A stretch of DNA of 64,000 nucleotides from Paramacrobiotus metropolitanus (GCF_019649055.1 NW_026570293.1:310001-374000), one strand, 5' to 3'. Counted from the stretch's first letter, positions 1-9,765 are shown. Notes: generated from the letters alone by a model not told the origin. Numbers and translations are program-made.

Positions 1-31
1 CAAATCTGCGAAGTCAGTCGAATGTCTAAGC

Positions 32-1267
32 ATGGACAACAAGCTGTTGAATGTCATACCGGTTGAGCGTGACCGCAGAGACTTCGATGAAGTCCACGAC
101 TATCCGTCCTATATGGCACGGAATCCAGAATTGAAAAAGTGGATGACGCCGATGGACAGGCCACAGGATAAGCAGTTGTTCCCTACAGAGAAAAGATTTC
201 GTGACCCACAGTTCTGGCGTGAAACCCAACAGCAGTGTGTTGATAGCCGGATGTGGTACAAGATGTACAAAAAACCGTCGCATGCTAATACGAATTTTAC
301 TAAGTATGAAATAAATCGGTTTGTAATCTGCGAAGGAATTTTGTGTAGAGTACCTGATCACTCTGGTGCTTGCCCACGGATTTACGTGCCGCACCAATGG
401 CGACAAAAGTTGATAGCCTGCTTTCACGAAATATTAATTCATAAGCAAGCGTATGGCCCGCATGAGAAATTGTATCCGTATTTGGTCAAGCTTTTCTATT
501 GGCCTGACTGCATTATTGAAATTGAGCGTTATGAGAAAAATTGTGATGTATGTCGAAACTCGGTTAATGATCGCCGGCATTTTGAAACTTTAAAACGTAC
601 CGAGCAATTACATGCACAAAAAGCTACAGGAAAACGTAAGGTTACCTTTTCTGTGGATAACCCGGCTCCGGCAGGAGAATTCGAGAATGGTAGCTTTGTC
701 CCAGCTGATGGCATGAAGCCCATCAATATCGGCTCGTGTCCGGTCTCCTATGAAGATAAACAGGCGGAGAAGCAAAGGGAAATTAATTCGCAAACAATTA
801 ATAACTCACCGCAGCAGAAACAATCTGAGTTCGTTTCAAAGGAGTCCAGAGCGATCTACGATGTCTCAACAAATGTTAACATTAACGAGCAGTGGGAAAT
901 CTGGAATGAAATACAGAAGCAAAAAGCGCTGAGAGATTCTGCAGCCGTCAGTTTAGCTCAACCCACTGCCGGAAATGTCGAACCGTCAACAGAAGGTTCG
1001 GGAAGGAGTTCTCCACGGCGTAAAAAGTCTAGTTACAGTCGTAGAATTAAACGTGAATATGCGGAAAGAGAAGCTGCAAGTCAAATGTCGGCTGAAACTG
1101 TGCAGCCAGCCCCCGTTCAGCAGCAGCCAGTGGCTAAAAACTTACCCAAACGGTCCCAGGACGTCCGTGAATCCAGGGATCCCGGCATGTGTGTAAACGA
1201 AAGATGCCATCGAGTTGGCGTACAGGGATGCCCATCTGAAACAGGCACAAGCACAAACGGAAATTGA
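32..1267 (+). CDS. Retroelement ORF1 with integrase-like H2C2 zinc-binding module
   Basis: The frame is open to the window edge (base 2), so the ATG at 32 may not be the true start. Residues about 117-175 look like the N-terminal zinc-binding domain of retroviral-type integrases: a VPHQWR entry, an H-x4-H pair, a FYWP motif and a C-x2-C pair. There is no DDE catalytic core after it. The rest is hydrophilic, rich in Gln, Glu and Lys, with a basic SPRRKKSS-type patch near residue 325. It overlaps the pol frame by about 70 bases in the +1 register. Either this is a +1 frameshift arrangement, or ORF1 is the tail of another copy joined to a 5'-truncated pol; the missing protease favours the second reading. 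No CCHC knuckle is seen, so an identification as gag is not supported. Confidence 0.6.
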   Translation: MDNKLLNVIPVERDRRDFDEVHDYPSYMARNPELKKWMTPMDRPQDKQLFPTEKRFRDPQFWRETQQQCVDSRMWYKMYKKPSHANTNFTKYEINRFVICEGILCRVPDHSGACPRIYVPHQWRQKLIACFHEILIHKQAYGPHEKLYPYLVKLFYWPDCIIEIERYEKNCDVCRNSVNDRRHFETLKRTEQLHAQKATGKRKVTFSVDNPAPAGEFENGSFVPADGMKPINIGSCPVSYEDKQAEKQREINSQTINNSPQQKQSEFVSKESRAIYDVSTNVNINEQWEIWNEIQKQKALRDSAAVSLAQPTAGNVEPSTEGSGRSSPRRKKSSYSRRIKREYAEREAASQMSAETVQPAPVQQQPVAKNLPKRSQDVRESRDPGMCVNERCHRVGVQGCPSETGTSTNGN

Positions 1268-4199
1268 CTCGGTTGAACAGGACATTTACCGGTTCGAGCC
1301 TGAACCTGGTCCTATTGACTGCTTTAAAATGGAGCTTTTTCCGGCTTCACCGGTTATAATTCAGCCCCATTCACAGGGAATTATTCGGGCAACGACGTCA
1401 ATGTCCGATGAGCAGTTTATGGAATTCCAGGATGAGTACCTATACACTCAGCCCTTTCTCTATGAAGGGTGTATCCCTGCAACAAATAAAAATGCGGTAT
1501 TATTGGATGGCGTTTTAACGCTAAATGAGTACGATAATTGCCGAGTCTGTGTTGTAAACGTCTCCGACAAGCCGCTAGTTTTAAATGAAGAAACGAACCT
1601 TGGCGAAGTGGCTCTAGTTGATGCAGTGTACCAGATGGACTCTCCGGAGTTCCAAAAGAATTGTCAGGAAGCAATTGCTGACATTCCCAGTATTGAGGAG
1701 GGTGTTCCGGCACCGGAGAAAATTAACGAATGTGTGGCTATGCAGCTGCCGCCACCCGCTGTTAGTGTGGTTGATCCTGAAACAGAAGAAACCTTCGCGA
1801 AAATCAAAGTCGGAGACATTTGTCCGAGCAAGGAGGAATTAAAAGCTATCTTCTATCAGGCAAAAGCTGTACTTCCGACTAAAGCGCGCCCCGTGGGATG
1901 CTGTACCATTTATGAGCACTCCGTGGATACAGGTACCAGTTTGCCGGTCAGAACTCCTCCGTACCGCACGTCATTTGAAGATCGTAAATGGCTTCAATCT
2001 AAAACACAGGAAATGATTAAAGATGGTATCATTGAGCCAACAAATTCGGGATGGGGAAGCCCGATTTGTATCGTAAAAAAGAAAGATAAATCTCGGCGTT
2101 TAACCGTGGATTTTCGCAAACTTAACGAAAGATTAATGGGCAGCAGTTACCCGCTTCCCAGAGTCGATGATATCTTAAATGCGTTGGATAAAGCTACGGT
2201 ATTCAGTAAAATCGATTTAAAAAGTGGCTTCTGGCAAATAAAAATAAAACCAGAAAACCGGTGTAAGACAACAATGGTCGGAGAAGAATTTACGTTCCAA
2301 TATAAAGTCTTACCTTTTGGGATGAAGGACGCGCCTTCCGCTTTTCAGCGCGCCATGGACTTGACGCTTGCGAACATGAAATGGAGAAACGTATTAGTTT
2401 TTATTGATGACATTATTGTTTTCAGTAAAAACCTGGCAGATCATATGCGGGACTTGCAGGAGCTTTTTCTGAGGCTCCAGGAATGTGGCTGGACGATTAA
2501 TCCTGAAAAAACAGAATTATTCGTCAACTCAATTACCTTTTTGGGTCTTACTGTCGATCAATTCGGTATCAGCACGGATCCAGAGAAGATCCAGGCAGTT
2601 AAGGAGTTCGGCCCTATAAAAGACAAGAAAGACATCCTCAGATTTTTGGGCATGGTTGGCTACTATCGCCAATTTATTAAGAACTTTCAAGAGATTGCCG
2701 AGCCGCTTCAAAAACCCATTCCTAAAAAAGTTACCTTTGAATGGGGAACCGATCAGTGCCGTGCTGTGGAGCAATTAAAGGAAGCGTTGGTGACGGCGCC
2801 GGTCTTGGTTCGCTATGATTCAGAGGCTCTGTCGAGGGTGGTCGTGGATGCCAGCACTATCGCCGTCGGCGCAGTGCTTATGCAGTGTCCTCGGGAAAAA
2901 CCTACAGATGTGCTGACGAACTGGAGACCTATCGCGTATTTAAGCCGCAAGTTGACTGAGACACAGAAAAGGCTATATTTTCCTACAGAGCTTGAGGCTT
3001 ACGCGGTTATTTGTGCCTTAAAAAAGTGGAAGCACTATTTGTCTGATTACCAGTTCGAAGTACAAACGGATCATCAAGCGTTAGTATTTTTAAATAATAT
3101 GCGCGATGCAGCTGGCCGTCTCGGGCGCTGGGCGCTGTATATTCAGCAGTTTAACACTAAACCTGTTCACATACCTGGCAAAGAGAACGTTATTGCTGAC
3201 GCTTTAAGCAGAAACCCGGGAGAACAACCAGAACCTGACTCTGACGACTCGAATATTGAGTTTGATTATCGGCAAACTTACCCTTTTGCTGGTGATGCAG
3301 CGATGATCGAATGTTGCTTCGCGGTCCTGGAAAGAGATTACGTGGATGTCCGCTCTGAAATGATGCTGGCAGAAGTAAAGGCTGTTAAGGAAGAGGATAT
3401 GCAGGCCTTTGACGCGGATAAAGTTCAAAAGTTGATTACAGATGACAAAGCCTCGCATTGGGCTGAGGAACAGTCTCGTGATGCCCGCATTGTCAGATGG
3501 CGATTGCTCCTAGAAAATAAAAAGGAAAAAATGTCAGAGCATGAGAAATTACATCTAAACAAATTCGTGGTAAAACAAGGTGTTGTATACTACAAACTTG
3601 AATTAAACCGGAAGATTTATTATTGCATGTATGTGCCCGTGCATTGGCGGTTACAATTCCTTCAGGATAATCATGACTCACCATTAGCGGCACACTTGGG
3701 GGTTTTAGCCACCTATAAGCGGATGTACAAGTATTTTTATTGGCCTCGTATGTTTGAGTCTGTCAAAAATTACTGTGCCTCTTGCCCGGCGTGCCTTGCA
3801 CAAAATCCTTTGGCTACGGCACCGGCCGGCGCTCTCCAGTCAAATCCGACGGTTCCTCCTCGGTTAGTTTGGGCAATTGACGTCGCCCCGGCCCTTCCAA
3901 CGACGGAATCTGAAAACAAAAACATAATTATTGCAGTAGATTACGGAAGCAAATACATAGTGGCTGAAGCAGTTGAGAGAAATGACGCCGCCACATTGGC
4001 GTTGTTCTTTTATCGGCGTATACTTACGGTCTTTGGCATGCCAGTACACATTACCTCAGACCGCGGTAGTAATTTTATGTCAGAAATGTTTCGAGAGCTT
4101 CTAGCTCTCGCTGGTGTCGCTCATGCACCGACGGCGTCGGGCCACCAGCAGGGTAACGAACTTGTTGAAAAACGCGTAGGGGAAATCAAAAAGCATTAG
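1215..4199 (+). CDS. pol: Gypsy-type pol: reverse transcriptase, RNase H, integrase (frameshifted)
   Basis: Copies element RNA into DNA and inserts it in the genome. The frame opens after a stop at 1194-1196 and has no ATG; 1215 is a TTG. The N-terminal 200 residues look like the protease-to-RT linker. The reverse transcriptase shows VDFRKLN, IDLKSGFWQI, PFGMKDAPSAFQ and the catalytic FIDD box near residue 397. RNase H follows with an Asp near VVVDAS and the TELEAYAV segment near 592. Integrase has an H-x-H/C-x2-C zinc domain (about 810-865) and the Asp, Asp, Glu core (AIDVAP, TSDRGSNF, GNELVEK, about 888, 949 and 982). Just after the catalytic Glu the frame hits TAG at 4197; the remaining integrase continues in another frame. 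This looks like a one-base loss, so the copy is probably inactive. Confidence 0.92.
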   Translation: MAYRDAHLKQAQAQTEIDSVEQDIYRFEPEPGPIDCFKMELFPASPVIIQPHSQGIIRATTSMSDEQFMEFQDEYLYTQPFLYEGCIPATNKNAVLLDGVLTLNEYDNCRVCVVNVSDKPLVLNEETNLGEVALVDAVYQMDSPEFQKNCQEAIADIPSIEEGVPAPEKINECVAMQLPPPAVSVVDPETEETFAKIKVGDICPSKEELKAIFYQAKAVLPTKARPVGCCTIYEHSVDTGTSLPVRTPPYRTSFEDRKWLQSKTQEMIKDGIIEPTNSGWGSPICIVKKKDKSRRLTVDFRKLNERLMGSSYPLPRVDDILNALDKATVFSKIDLKSGFWQIKIKPENRCKTTMVGEEFTFQYKVLPFGMKDAPSAFQRAMDLTLANMKWRNVLVFIDDIIVFSKNLADHMRDLQELFLRLQECGWTINPEKTELFVNSITFLGLTVDQFGISTDPEKIQAVKEFGPIKDKKDILRFLGMVGYYRQFIKNFQEIAEPLQKPIPKKVTFEWGTDQCRAVEQLKEALVTAPVLVRYDSEALSRVVVDASTIAVGAVLMQCPREKPTDVLTNWRPIAYLSRKLTETQKRLYFPTELEAYAVICALKKWKHYLSDYQFEVQTDHQALVFLNNMRDAAGRLGRWALYIQQFNTKPVHIPGKENVIADALSRNPGEQPEPDSDDSNIEFDYRQTYPFAGDAAMIECCFAVLERDYVDVRSEMMLAEVKAVKEEDMQAFDADKVQKLITDDKASHWAEEQSRDARIVRWRLLLENKKEKMSEHEKLHLNKFVVKQGVVYYKLELNRKIYYCMYVPVHWRLQFLQDNHDSPLAAHLGVLATYKRMYKYFYWPRMFESVKNYCASCPACLAQNPLATAPAGALQSNPTVPPRLVWAIDVAPALPTTESENKNIIIAVDYGSKYIVAEAVERNDAATLALFFYRRILTVFGMPVHITSDRGSNFMSEMFRELLALAGVAHAPTASGHQQGNELVEKRVGEIKKH

Positions 4200-4876
4200 C
4201 GAAGTATGTTAATGAACAGCAGAGTGACTGGGATATATTCCTTCCAGCACTCTGTGCGGCCTTTAACAGTAAAGTAGTCGAGCGTACCGGCCGTACACCA
4301 TTTTTTATGATGCATGGCACCGAGATGCGCTTACCTGTGAATAACTTCCTGCCATTTGAAGAGGATTTCGTGATTCCCGCTCACGTATATGTACAGCAGA
4401 TGCAGCGTGGCCGTGGAGAGGCCTTGGATTTGGTGAACGCAGAGGAATTTCGGCATAAACTAAAAGACAAAATAAGATATGATGCCAATATATCTCACAA
4501 CTCATGTAAAGCCGGAGATCAGGTTTTGGTGTACGTATTACACCGGAAAGTGGGGAAAAATCCATCACTTATGCCCCGTTGGACTGCGGGATGGGAGATC
4601 GTTCGCCAGTCCGGGCCAGTCCACTACGTAGTAAAGAGTAATAGGCGTGGGAATGTCAAAACTGACACTGTGCATGTCAGTCGCCTAAAGCCGTATAACT
4701 TCCGTGATGTTGATACTATTCTACAAGATGAGCAGTCACCGAAATCGCTTGATTGTGTGGAGAAGGAATGCCCTGATGAACTGGTTGAGGCGCCCGCGCC
4801 GCCGCCTGTGATTCCGTCCGTTGACTCAGCATCGTCGCGTCTTGATGCTGAGTACGCTGAGTATCTGGATATTTAG
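4193..4876 (+). pseudogene. Integrase C-terminal part, displaced to a second frame
   Basis: This frame continues the integrase core past the frameshift: the usual tryptophan and 'FNSxVxERTGRTPFFMMHG' type segment, then a basic C-terminal region with a GDQVLVYV-W-GWEIV pattern typical of the gypsy integrase SH3-like domain (about 4520-4700), then VHVSRLKPY. It stops at TAG 4874-4876. In the same frame, after one more stop, the tail resumes with TRSGRVVKPVERL, the usual ending of gypsy integrases. The ATG at 4307 is therefore internal and not a real start. Confidence 0.85.
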
Positions 4877-5622
4877 ATGGAAGCGGTTCCATTGCTTTAA
4901 ACCCGCTCTGGGCGTGTGGTGAAACCTGTGGAGAGACTGGTGAATCAAATGAACGATAAAAAGCGCAAAAGAGACCCGTCAGTTGACGTTAAAAAGCGTA
5001 TGGTCACAAATGATAGAGAACCGGCTATTCCGATGTATCCCAGCCGGGAGGGGGCCAATCCGAATCAGTTGAACCGTTGGCCAGTGATTCTCTGCCAATT
5101 ACCTGTAACGCAATGGAGATCGGGCCGGCACAGCCAATGCAGACTTCACCGCCCATCGTAGAAGACAGAATTCTTCCAGCCCCGGCTTGGACACGTCCAA
5201 TTGAGCAGTTTTGGCCTCAGGGAGTGATATCCGATGATGCCCTTGATAAACAGGAATTCTGGAAGTATCGCCAAATGGAGTGTAGTGACACCATGATTTG
5301 GGACCAGGTGATTGATGGCGACTGAACCTTGGAGGAATCCCCGTATGCAGCTTGGCATCTTCCTCTTGTGCTGAAAATAAATGGCATTATTTGCCATAAC
5401 GGCGAGAAAGCGGATATACCAAAAAGGATACCTAAAGTCCTTATCCCTTTTCAGTGGCGTAAAATATTAGTTGAGTCTGTACACCGTCGGCTGCTTCACA
5501 AATACTCTAGCGCTATATCACCATACGAATACCTCTATTCAAGATTGCGATTCTTTTGGCCGGAAATGCGGTCTGAGCTACAGAAATTCCCTAGAATTTG
5601 TACCTTATGCAATAATGATTAA
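4877..5622 (+). pseudogene. Decayed tail with a second copy of the ORF1-type H2C2 module
   Basis: From 4901 the frame encodes the basic end of integrase. After a frame change near 5080 a segment begins that resembles ORF1: FWKYRQMECSDTMIW (5257-5301) matches the FW-x5-QQC-x2-SRMW stretch of ORF1. Beyond an in-frame TGA at 5323-5325 a zinc-binding module with IPFQWR, H-x5-H, FFWPEM and C-x2-C (to 5619) matches ORF1 residues 117-175. The two copies resemble each other more than either resembles the zinc domain inside pol. Three stops or frame changes mark it as broken. Confidence 0.65.
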
Positions 5623-5963
5623 AATGGCCGAGCGGCCGTGTAAATGTGTTTACTTATTTTATCTTTAAATTTTAAGCATTGAAATTTTATGCCTTAATCT
5701 ACTAACTGTCTGGAAAATTCCCAAGATTACTTGTACGTACAGATTGAGTGTGCGTAGTCGCCATTGGACAGTCCGCGGTGACGTAGTAGCGTTCGTTGCT
5801 CTTTCTGCATATCAGCTGCGCAGGAAAGCTGTTTTTAGCTAGGCCGCAAATGAAATTAACACCTGCAAAGATCAGTGTCAGTCATTAATTTGCTTTCAGT
5901 CTCGTCCGAGTTTGCTCTTTCTCCACACTGAGTTCGCGGCTAAAATTACTGTGTATCGCTACA
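5623..5963. other. Spacer between retroelement and first orphan gene
   Basis: AT-rich at first, then mixed. No ORF, tRNA or inverted repeat was recognised. It should contain the promoter and 5' leader of the 5964 gene; a TATA box could not be assigned. Confidence 0.4.
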
Positions 5964-6797
5964 ATGCATCGCCCGAAAGTGTCAGCGCATCCTTCTTATC
6001 AGCATGAGGATACCACGAGTTCCTCGGAGGATTCGGTACAAGTCGAAGCGGACATTCCGCCGCCAGAGAATCCTGATCCTCACGTTGGATGGCCAGAGCC
6101 GACATTTGAATGGTCGACGCGTATGGTGGATTGTCGCGTTCCACCATCTGCGGATGATTATGCCCGTGGAGCGCGGGGCTATATTCCTCCATCAGGTCTG
6201 CAACGTTCCCATTACAGTCCAGATGCTGATTACGTAGAGCTGCACCCGGATACTCGCCTGCGCTTCCGCGGCAAAATCTTTCACAATGGTTCGCAGATGA
6301 TGGTGGACAAATATAACCGCTTTGTAAACACTCTGGATCTGTCAAAGGACGCCCATTATGCTTTACTTCGTTACCTGCGCGTGGACTTCCGACAAGGATG
6401 GCTTATTGGGCAGATTGTTTGCGAACTTCGGCGGAATTTCGGCATCAATGTTGTGCGGAACCCAGTGGAGTTTCTCACTGCTCTGAATTATCATCCGGGA
6501 GAGACTGGTGATCGTGGAGCTGTCGTCACACTCGTAGACGTCTATAATCAGCATATTACGGATGATGTCTCGATGATTGATGAAGACTTACGTCTGGAAG
6601 CGGAGCAGCGTTACTATCAGCGCTTGGATGCCGTGCAACAACGCGCGCCGGGACAACAACGGCAGGGATTGAAAGTTCGTTGGTCGTTGGCGGAAGGACA
6701 GGAGAAGCGTGTCCCGGGTAAACTGGATGCTTCGATTGCTAAGCGCCATCGTCCGCGCCGTGATGACGACGATGATAACATGGGCGCTGCAGTCTAG
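5964..6797 (+). CDS. Orphan protein of the 'NGT' family (277 aa)
   Basis: I do not recognise this protein. It is a single open frame from an ATG to TAG, with GC-rich third codon positions unlike its AT-rich surroundings, which supports coding. Residues 1-60 are acidic and Pro/Ser-rich. Residues about 101-155 hold a motif (F-x-N-G-S, then Y-N-R-x-V-x-T-x2-L, then L-x-R-Y-L, then a hydrophobic end) shared with the genes at 7384 and 13899. A charged helical part follows (EDLRLEAEQRYYQRLDAVQQR). The C-terminus is strongly basic and then runs into DDDDDN. Basic and acidic tails suggest a nucleic-acid or chromatin partner, but that is inference. No signal peptide or membrane segment is seen. Confidence 0.7.
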   Translation: MHRPKVSAHPSYQHEDTTSSSEDSVQVEADIPPPENPDPHVGWPEPTFEWSTRMVDCRVPPSADDYARGARGYIPPSGLQRSHYSPDADYVELHPDTRLRFRGKIFHNGSQMMVDKYNRFVNTLDLSKDAHYALLRYLRVDFRQGWLIGQIVCELRRNFGINVVRNPVEFLTALNYHPGETGDRGAVVTLVDVYNQHITDDVSMIDEDLRLEAEQRYYQRLDAVQQRAPGQQRQGLKVRWSLAEGQEKRVPGKLDASIAKRHRPRRDDDDDNMGAAV

Positions 6798-7383
6798 TAA
6801 AATCCCTTCTGCAAAGCACAGTGTGTCTTTTCATAACTGTCTGTGCTGATTCTCGGTTCTGCACCTTCCTGTCTCTAAGCAGTATTAGTTTTATGCAAAT
6901 TATGGCTTCTTTTTAGTTCGAGAATATGCACAGAACTTTTGGCTTCAGTTTACAATTAGCCTTTTAGTCGGGTTTTACGATATATCCGCTGCTATGTGTT
7001 TTGACTTACCGTCTATCCGTAGGAAACTGATGGGACCTGTTTCACAATAAATCTTATGCAGTGACTCGGGAATTATTATTACCCGTTGACAAATTCCTAG
7101 AAATAGTTTAAGGATTATTATAAACATAGTCGTCACTGAAATTCGTAAAAAGATCTTCGATTTCATGTTTCGACAAGTTGTGTTCTGTGATCACAGCAAC
7201 CGCCCGTATGTCGCCAAATGTTAGGGCAGGGCAGTTACAGTTGCTCAGCTGTTTCCGGTCTGTACTCGGTGCATCAGCTTTTTCTTGCTCAGACTTGTCA
7301 GTCCATTTTACCCCGCACTTTTGCAGTTCTCTAAATTTAGACTTTCGTTTATCTGTCTAAATTTTTAATCCTCTCAGTCCCAA
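6798..7383. other. Intergenic spacer with likely 3' UTR and leader
   Basis: AT-rich, with AATAAA at 7046-7051 as a possible poly(A) signal for the upstream gene. Just before the next start, at 7358-7376, is a pyrimidine-rich TTTTTAATCCTCTCAG that looks like a splice or trans-splice acceptor six bases before the ATG at 7384. No other structure was seen. Confidence 0.35.
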
Positions 7384-8193
7384 ATGGATTTAGTCAACGG
7401 CACTTTCGGCTATAAAAACTCTTTTGGCCGCATTGTTTCGGATGAATTTGCGGAGAAACTACGCCGTGAGTACTTTTCGGAATATCCCTTGTCGAGTCGT
7501 GTTGTATTGTTTGATGTTGTATTACAGAGGACTGCTTTTTGTCCCTTTTCAAAAGCTGAACATGTGTCTGTTGTTTCAATAGTCGAAGAACCTGGAAATT
7601 ACGAAAAGTTAATTGACTTTGAGGAGCGTATCATCCGTGCGGACTCAACGGAATTGTACTACGTTGAAGTTGGGATCTGGCCGGGACCTGATACGCTGAT
7701 TTGCCGTGCAGCTGCGGATCGCATTCGTGCGAGCATGAATTTACCGCCGCTGCCACCGAGACCGGAATCTCCACGCACTCGTCGTCTCCGCTGGAAGGCT
7801 GAAAAGGCCGCAGAGGCTGAAGAGAAAAAGCGTTGGGAGGAGGAACTCTGCTGCGTGGACTGCGAGAATTTCGGCCCAGGTTTTTGTGGCCGCATTCGCT
7901 GGTCTGAACCCAAAGTTAAGCAGCCAGCTGAGCCACCTGTTGAAGCGGACGAACCAATCCCGAATATTTGGGGATCTGGCAATCTGGAGGATTGGCAGGA
8001 GCCTGCTTCCGATCTTGCTGACTGGTGGGAGCAGAACAAGCTGGACATTCCGGATCCAGTCAAGGTCTTGCATGTGGATATGTTGTGGGAGGACGAAGAT
8101 TTCGGCCCTGATCGGAAACCGAAGAAGAAGCGTAAGCACATCGTTGTGCAGCGTCTCTCCTTGCGCGGGATTCGCTTTCCCTACTGGATGTGA
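7384..8193 (+). CDS. Orphan protein of the 'NGT' family (269 aa)
   Basis: Unrecognised protein in one exon, ATG to TGA. The shared motif is at the very N-terminus (residues 3-48): V-N-G-T, F-G-R-x-V-S, LRREY, then VVLFDVV. After it comes a second globular part with a hydrophobic YYVEVGIWPGPDTLICRAAADRI segment. Next is a Pro-rich linker, a charged helix (about 130-158), a Cys cluster (C-C-x2-C-x9-C near 158-170), an acidic Trp-rich region (WGS, W, W) and a KPKKKRKH nuclear-localisation-like stretch near residue 245. Codon use is GC-rich and matches the 5964 gene. An acceptor-like AG lies six bases upstream of the ATG. A nuclear role is possible. The longer minus-strand ORF over this gene is a shadow. 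Confidence 0.7.
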   Translation: MDLVNGTFGYKNSFGRIVSDEFAEKLRREYFSEYPLSSRVVLFDVVLQRTAFCPFSKAEHVSVVSIVEEPGNYEKLIDFEERIIRADSTELYYVEVGIWPGPDTLICRAAADRIRASMNLPPLPPRPESPRTRRLRWKAEKAAEAEEKKRWEEELCCVDCENFGPGFCGRIRWSEPKVKQPAEPPVEADEPIPNIWGSGNLEDWQEPASDLADWWEQNKLDIPDPVKVLHVDMLWEDEDFGPDRKPKKKRKHIVVQRLSLRGIRFPYWM

Positions 8194-8926
8194 GGATTTT
8201 TGCTGTGGGCCGCATGTATGTCTAAACTGCGGTGGGATAATTTAATAATAGGTCTCTGGTTTTAATTCCTGTTGATGTCATTATTCTGTGCAATAATTAA
8301 CCTGAATGCCGTGCGTCTAATCTGGTATAATTTTCAAGGCGCTGCAGCTTTTAATGTTTAAATTGAACGTTCTCAATGCAGTTGTGATAGGAGCCTATCG
8401 GTTAAGGGCTCTCTTTTCTGTGAATCGTAATGATTGCTGATGACGTCGTATAATTTTACTCGCGGCAATGATTGTTAAAATATTTAATTTTGGGATTAAA
8501 AGCGGAAAATCGAATATTTACTCCTAGATTCAGTTAATGCAAGTGCAGTTCGCGTGGTAAACAATGGACGGCAGGCCTGCCACCGGGTAACGAGGCGAGC
8601 TATCTCCACAGTATACGTATTAAGCTTCTGATTTTACAGGCGTATATTGCCTTAATATACACACTCTAGTGAAGTAGCTGACGATGTTTAGAAGTGTTGC
8701 TGCAATACACACGCTCTGTCGTAGGCCGTGTGTTAGTGGACTTCGCTGGTTACGAAGTATGCGGTCGCCAGCGTGGGCGGCTGTCACAGTCTCATCCTGA
8801 ATGTGTCCCAGCGTAAATTCCGTCGGAATCTAAGTTGTATTATTTCTTCTAGTTTAACCGCTCGATATTGTGAGATAAATTTCCGTTTCGTTTTGTTTAT
8901 CGCATTGTCGCGGTTTTCGCATCAGC
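8194..8926. other. Spacer between orphan ORFs
   Basis: AT-rich 3' flank of the 7384 gene, then a mixed region. No credible ORF or tRNA-like unit was found. The final bases (TTTTCGCATCAG, ending 8925) look like an acceptor directly before the ATG at 8927. Confidence 0.35.
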
Positions 8927-9109
8927 ATGACGCCTCCAGCCTCTGAAAGGTAGAAAGCAGCTAAACAGGCGCTGGACAACCGTGTCGCGGCATGGACGGA
9001 GGTAGTCGCACAGAAGATGGCTGAGCGCTCAGAAGCCCAGCAGCGTTTCGAGCGTGGCAGAATTGCCGTCAAGGAGGCTGTATCCAAGCTCCCACCGAAG
9101 ACTCCTTGA
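8927..9109 (+). CDS. Small helical ORF interrupted by an in-frame TAG at codon 9
   Basis: An ATG one base after an acceptor-like CATCAG starts MTPPASER, then TAG (8951-8953). The same frame then runs on for 51 codons to TGA at 9107-9109. That part is rich in Ala, Glu, Lys and Arg and looks like one long amphipathic helix (KAAKQALDNRVAAW, then AERSEAQQRFERG), with GC-rich codons like the neighbouring genes. Coding character after the stop implies a recently broken small gene, readthrough of TAG, or a start within a separate transcript. It lies between the 7384 gene and the poly(A) signal at 9456. No function is recognised. Confidence 0.45.
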
Positions 9110-9455
9110 TGTGACCTGCATTGGGTGGACCTTTGGAGGCGGATTTTGTTCACTATCGCTAGACTGTCTGGTGTTTAGTGCGAAATCCTTGGAATGGATC
9201 GCTATACGCGTATGATTTCCTTTGCTTTCATTCTTTTACTCGTACGCTCATGTCCCTCTTTTTGAGATCTCATATTGAAAACCCCGCGCATCGTTTTATC
9301 TTTTTATCTACGTTCTTTTACGGTTGCTTGTTCTCTTTTATTTAAGGTGGTGTTTCCCACACGCGTTGTACACTGTTCAGCTGGTACATTATGCTTTTTG
9401 CGCTTCGTTTCGCAAGTTTCTTTTGTTGTTTGCTTACTATGCGAGTTGCGAATTT

Positions 9456-9461
9456 AATAAA
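9456..9461 (+). terminator. Poly(A) signal AATAAA closing the left orphan-gene group
   Basis: AATAAA lies in a TAATAAAGCTT context on the plus strand after the 5964, 7384 and 8927 ORFs. The identical 11-base context recurs at 17155, after the right plus-strand group, suggesting that the two groups share a 3' end. Confidence 0.5.
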
Positions 9462-9668
9462 GCTTAAGTAGTCGCCGTCAGTGCTGTTGGTCGGTAAATT
9501 TTACAACAGTGTAGCGCACAGCCCCACGAAAACCACACTTACGTTGCAACACTTGCTGGATCCCAGCTAACTGGCTCTTCGGGTGGGTAGGTCATAAGCA
9601 TATTCACTATTGCCTAGTGTTTGCGTTCGCCTTTGGCGCTGCCGTTTTCAAATACTTTGTGTAGAGCG

Positions 9669-9765
9669 ACCCCGCTGGTATAGTAGTGCCTTCCGTTGCT
9701 TCGTCATTGGAGGTCGGAGGTTCCAGTCTACATAAAAATGCAATTTTGTAAATATCCTTCTTTTT
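9669..9765 (+). ncRNA. tRNA-like unit 1
   Basis: A box TGGTATAGTAG at 9676-9686 is an exact consensus match. The B box at 9719-9729 (GGTTCCAGTCT) has two mismatches. A T-run is at 9761-9765, preceded by ATATCCTTC. Stems pair poorly. Confidence 0.5.

Larger units (their letters stand above)
1..5622 (+). mobile_element. Decayed Ty3/gypsy-type LTR retroelement, left end outside window
   Basis: The order reverse transcriptase, RNase H, integrase within one reading frame is that of Ty3/gypsy elements. No LTR, primer-binding site or polypurine tract can be confirmed because the left end is outside the window. No aspartic protease is seen: the pol frame opens directly into the linker that normally follows the protease. 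The copy is broken by a one-base frameshift in integrase and by stops near 4874, 4898 and 5323. An unusual feature is a pair of related H2C2-type modules, one before pol (within 32-1267) and one after it (5217-5622). Confidence 0.85.

Noticed and set aside
26-427. 133-aa minus-strand ORF at the left edge
   Set aside because: Antisense to the retroelement ORF1.
4186-4199. Programmed -1 frameshift at CAAAAAG in integrase
   Set aside because: The heptamer lacks the required first base repeat, and the shift lies inside a single domain; a one-base loss is simpler.
7659-8141. 160-aa minus-strand ORF
   Set aside because: Shadow of the 7384 gene, whose plus frame has better composition and a good start context.
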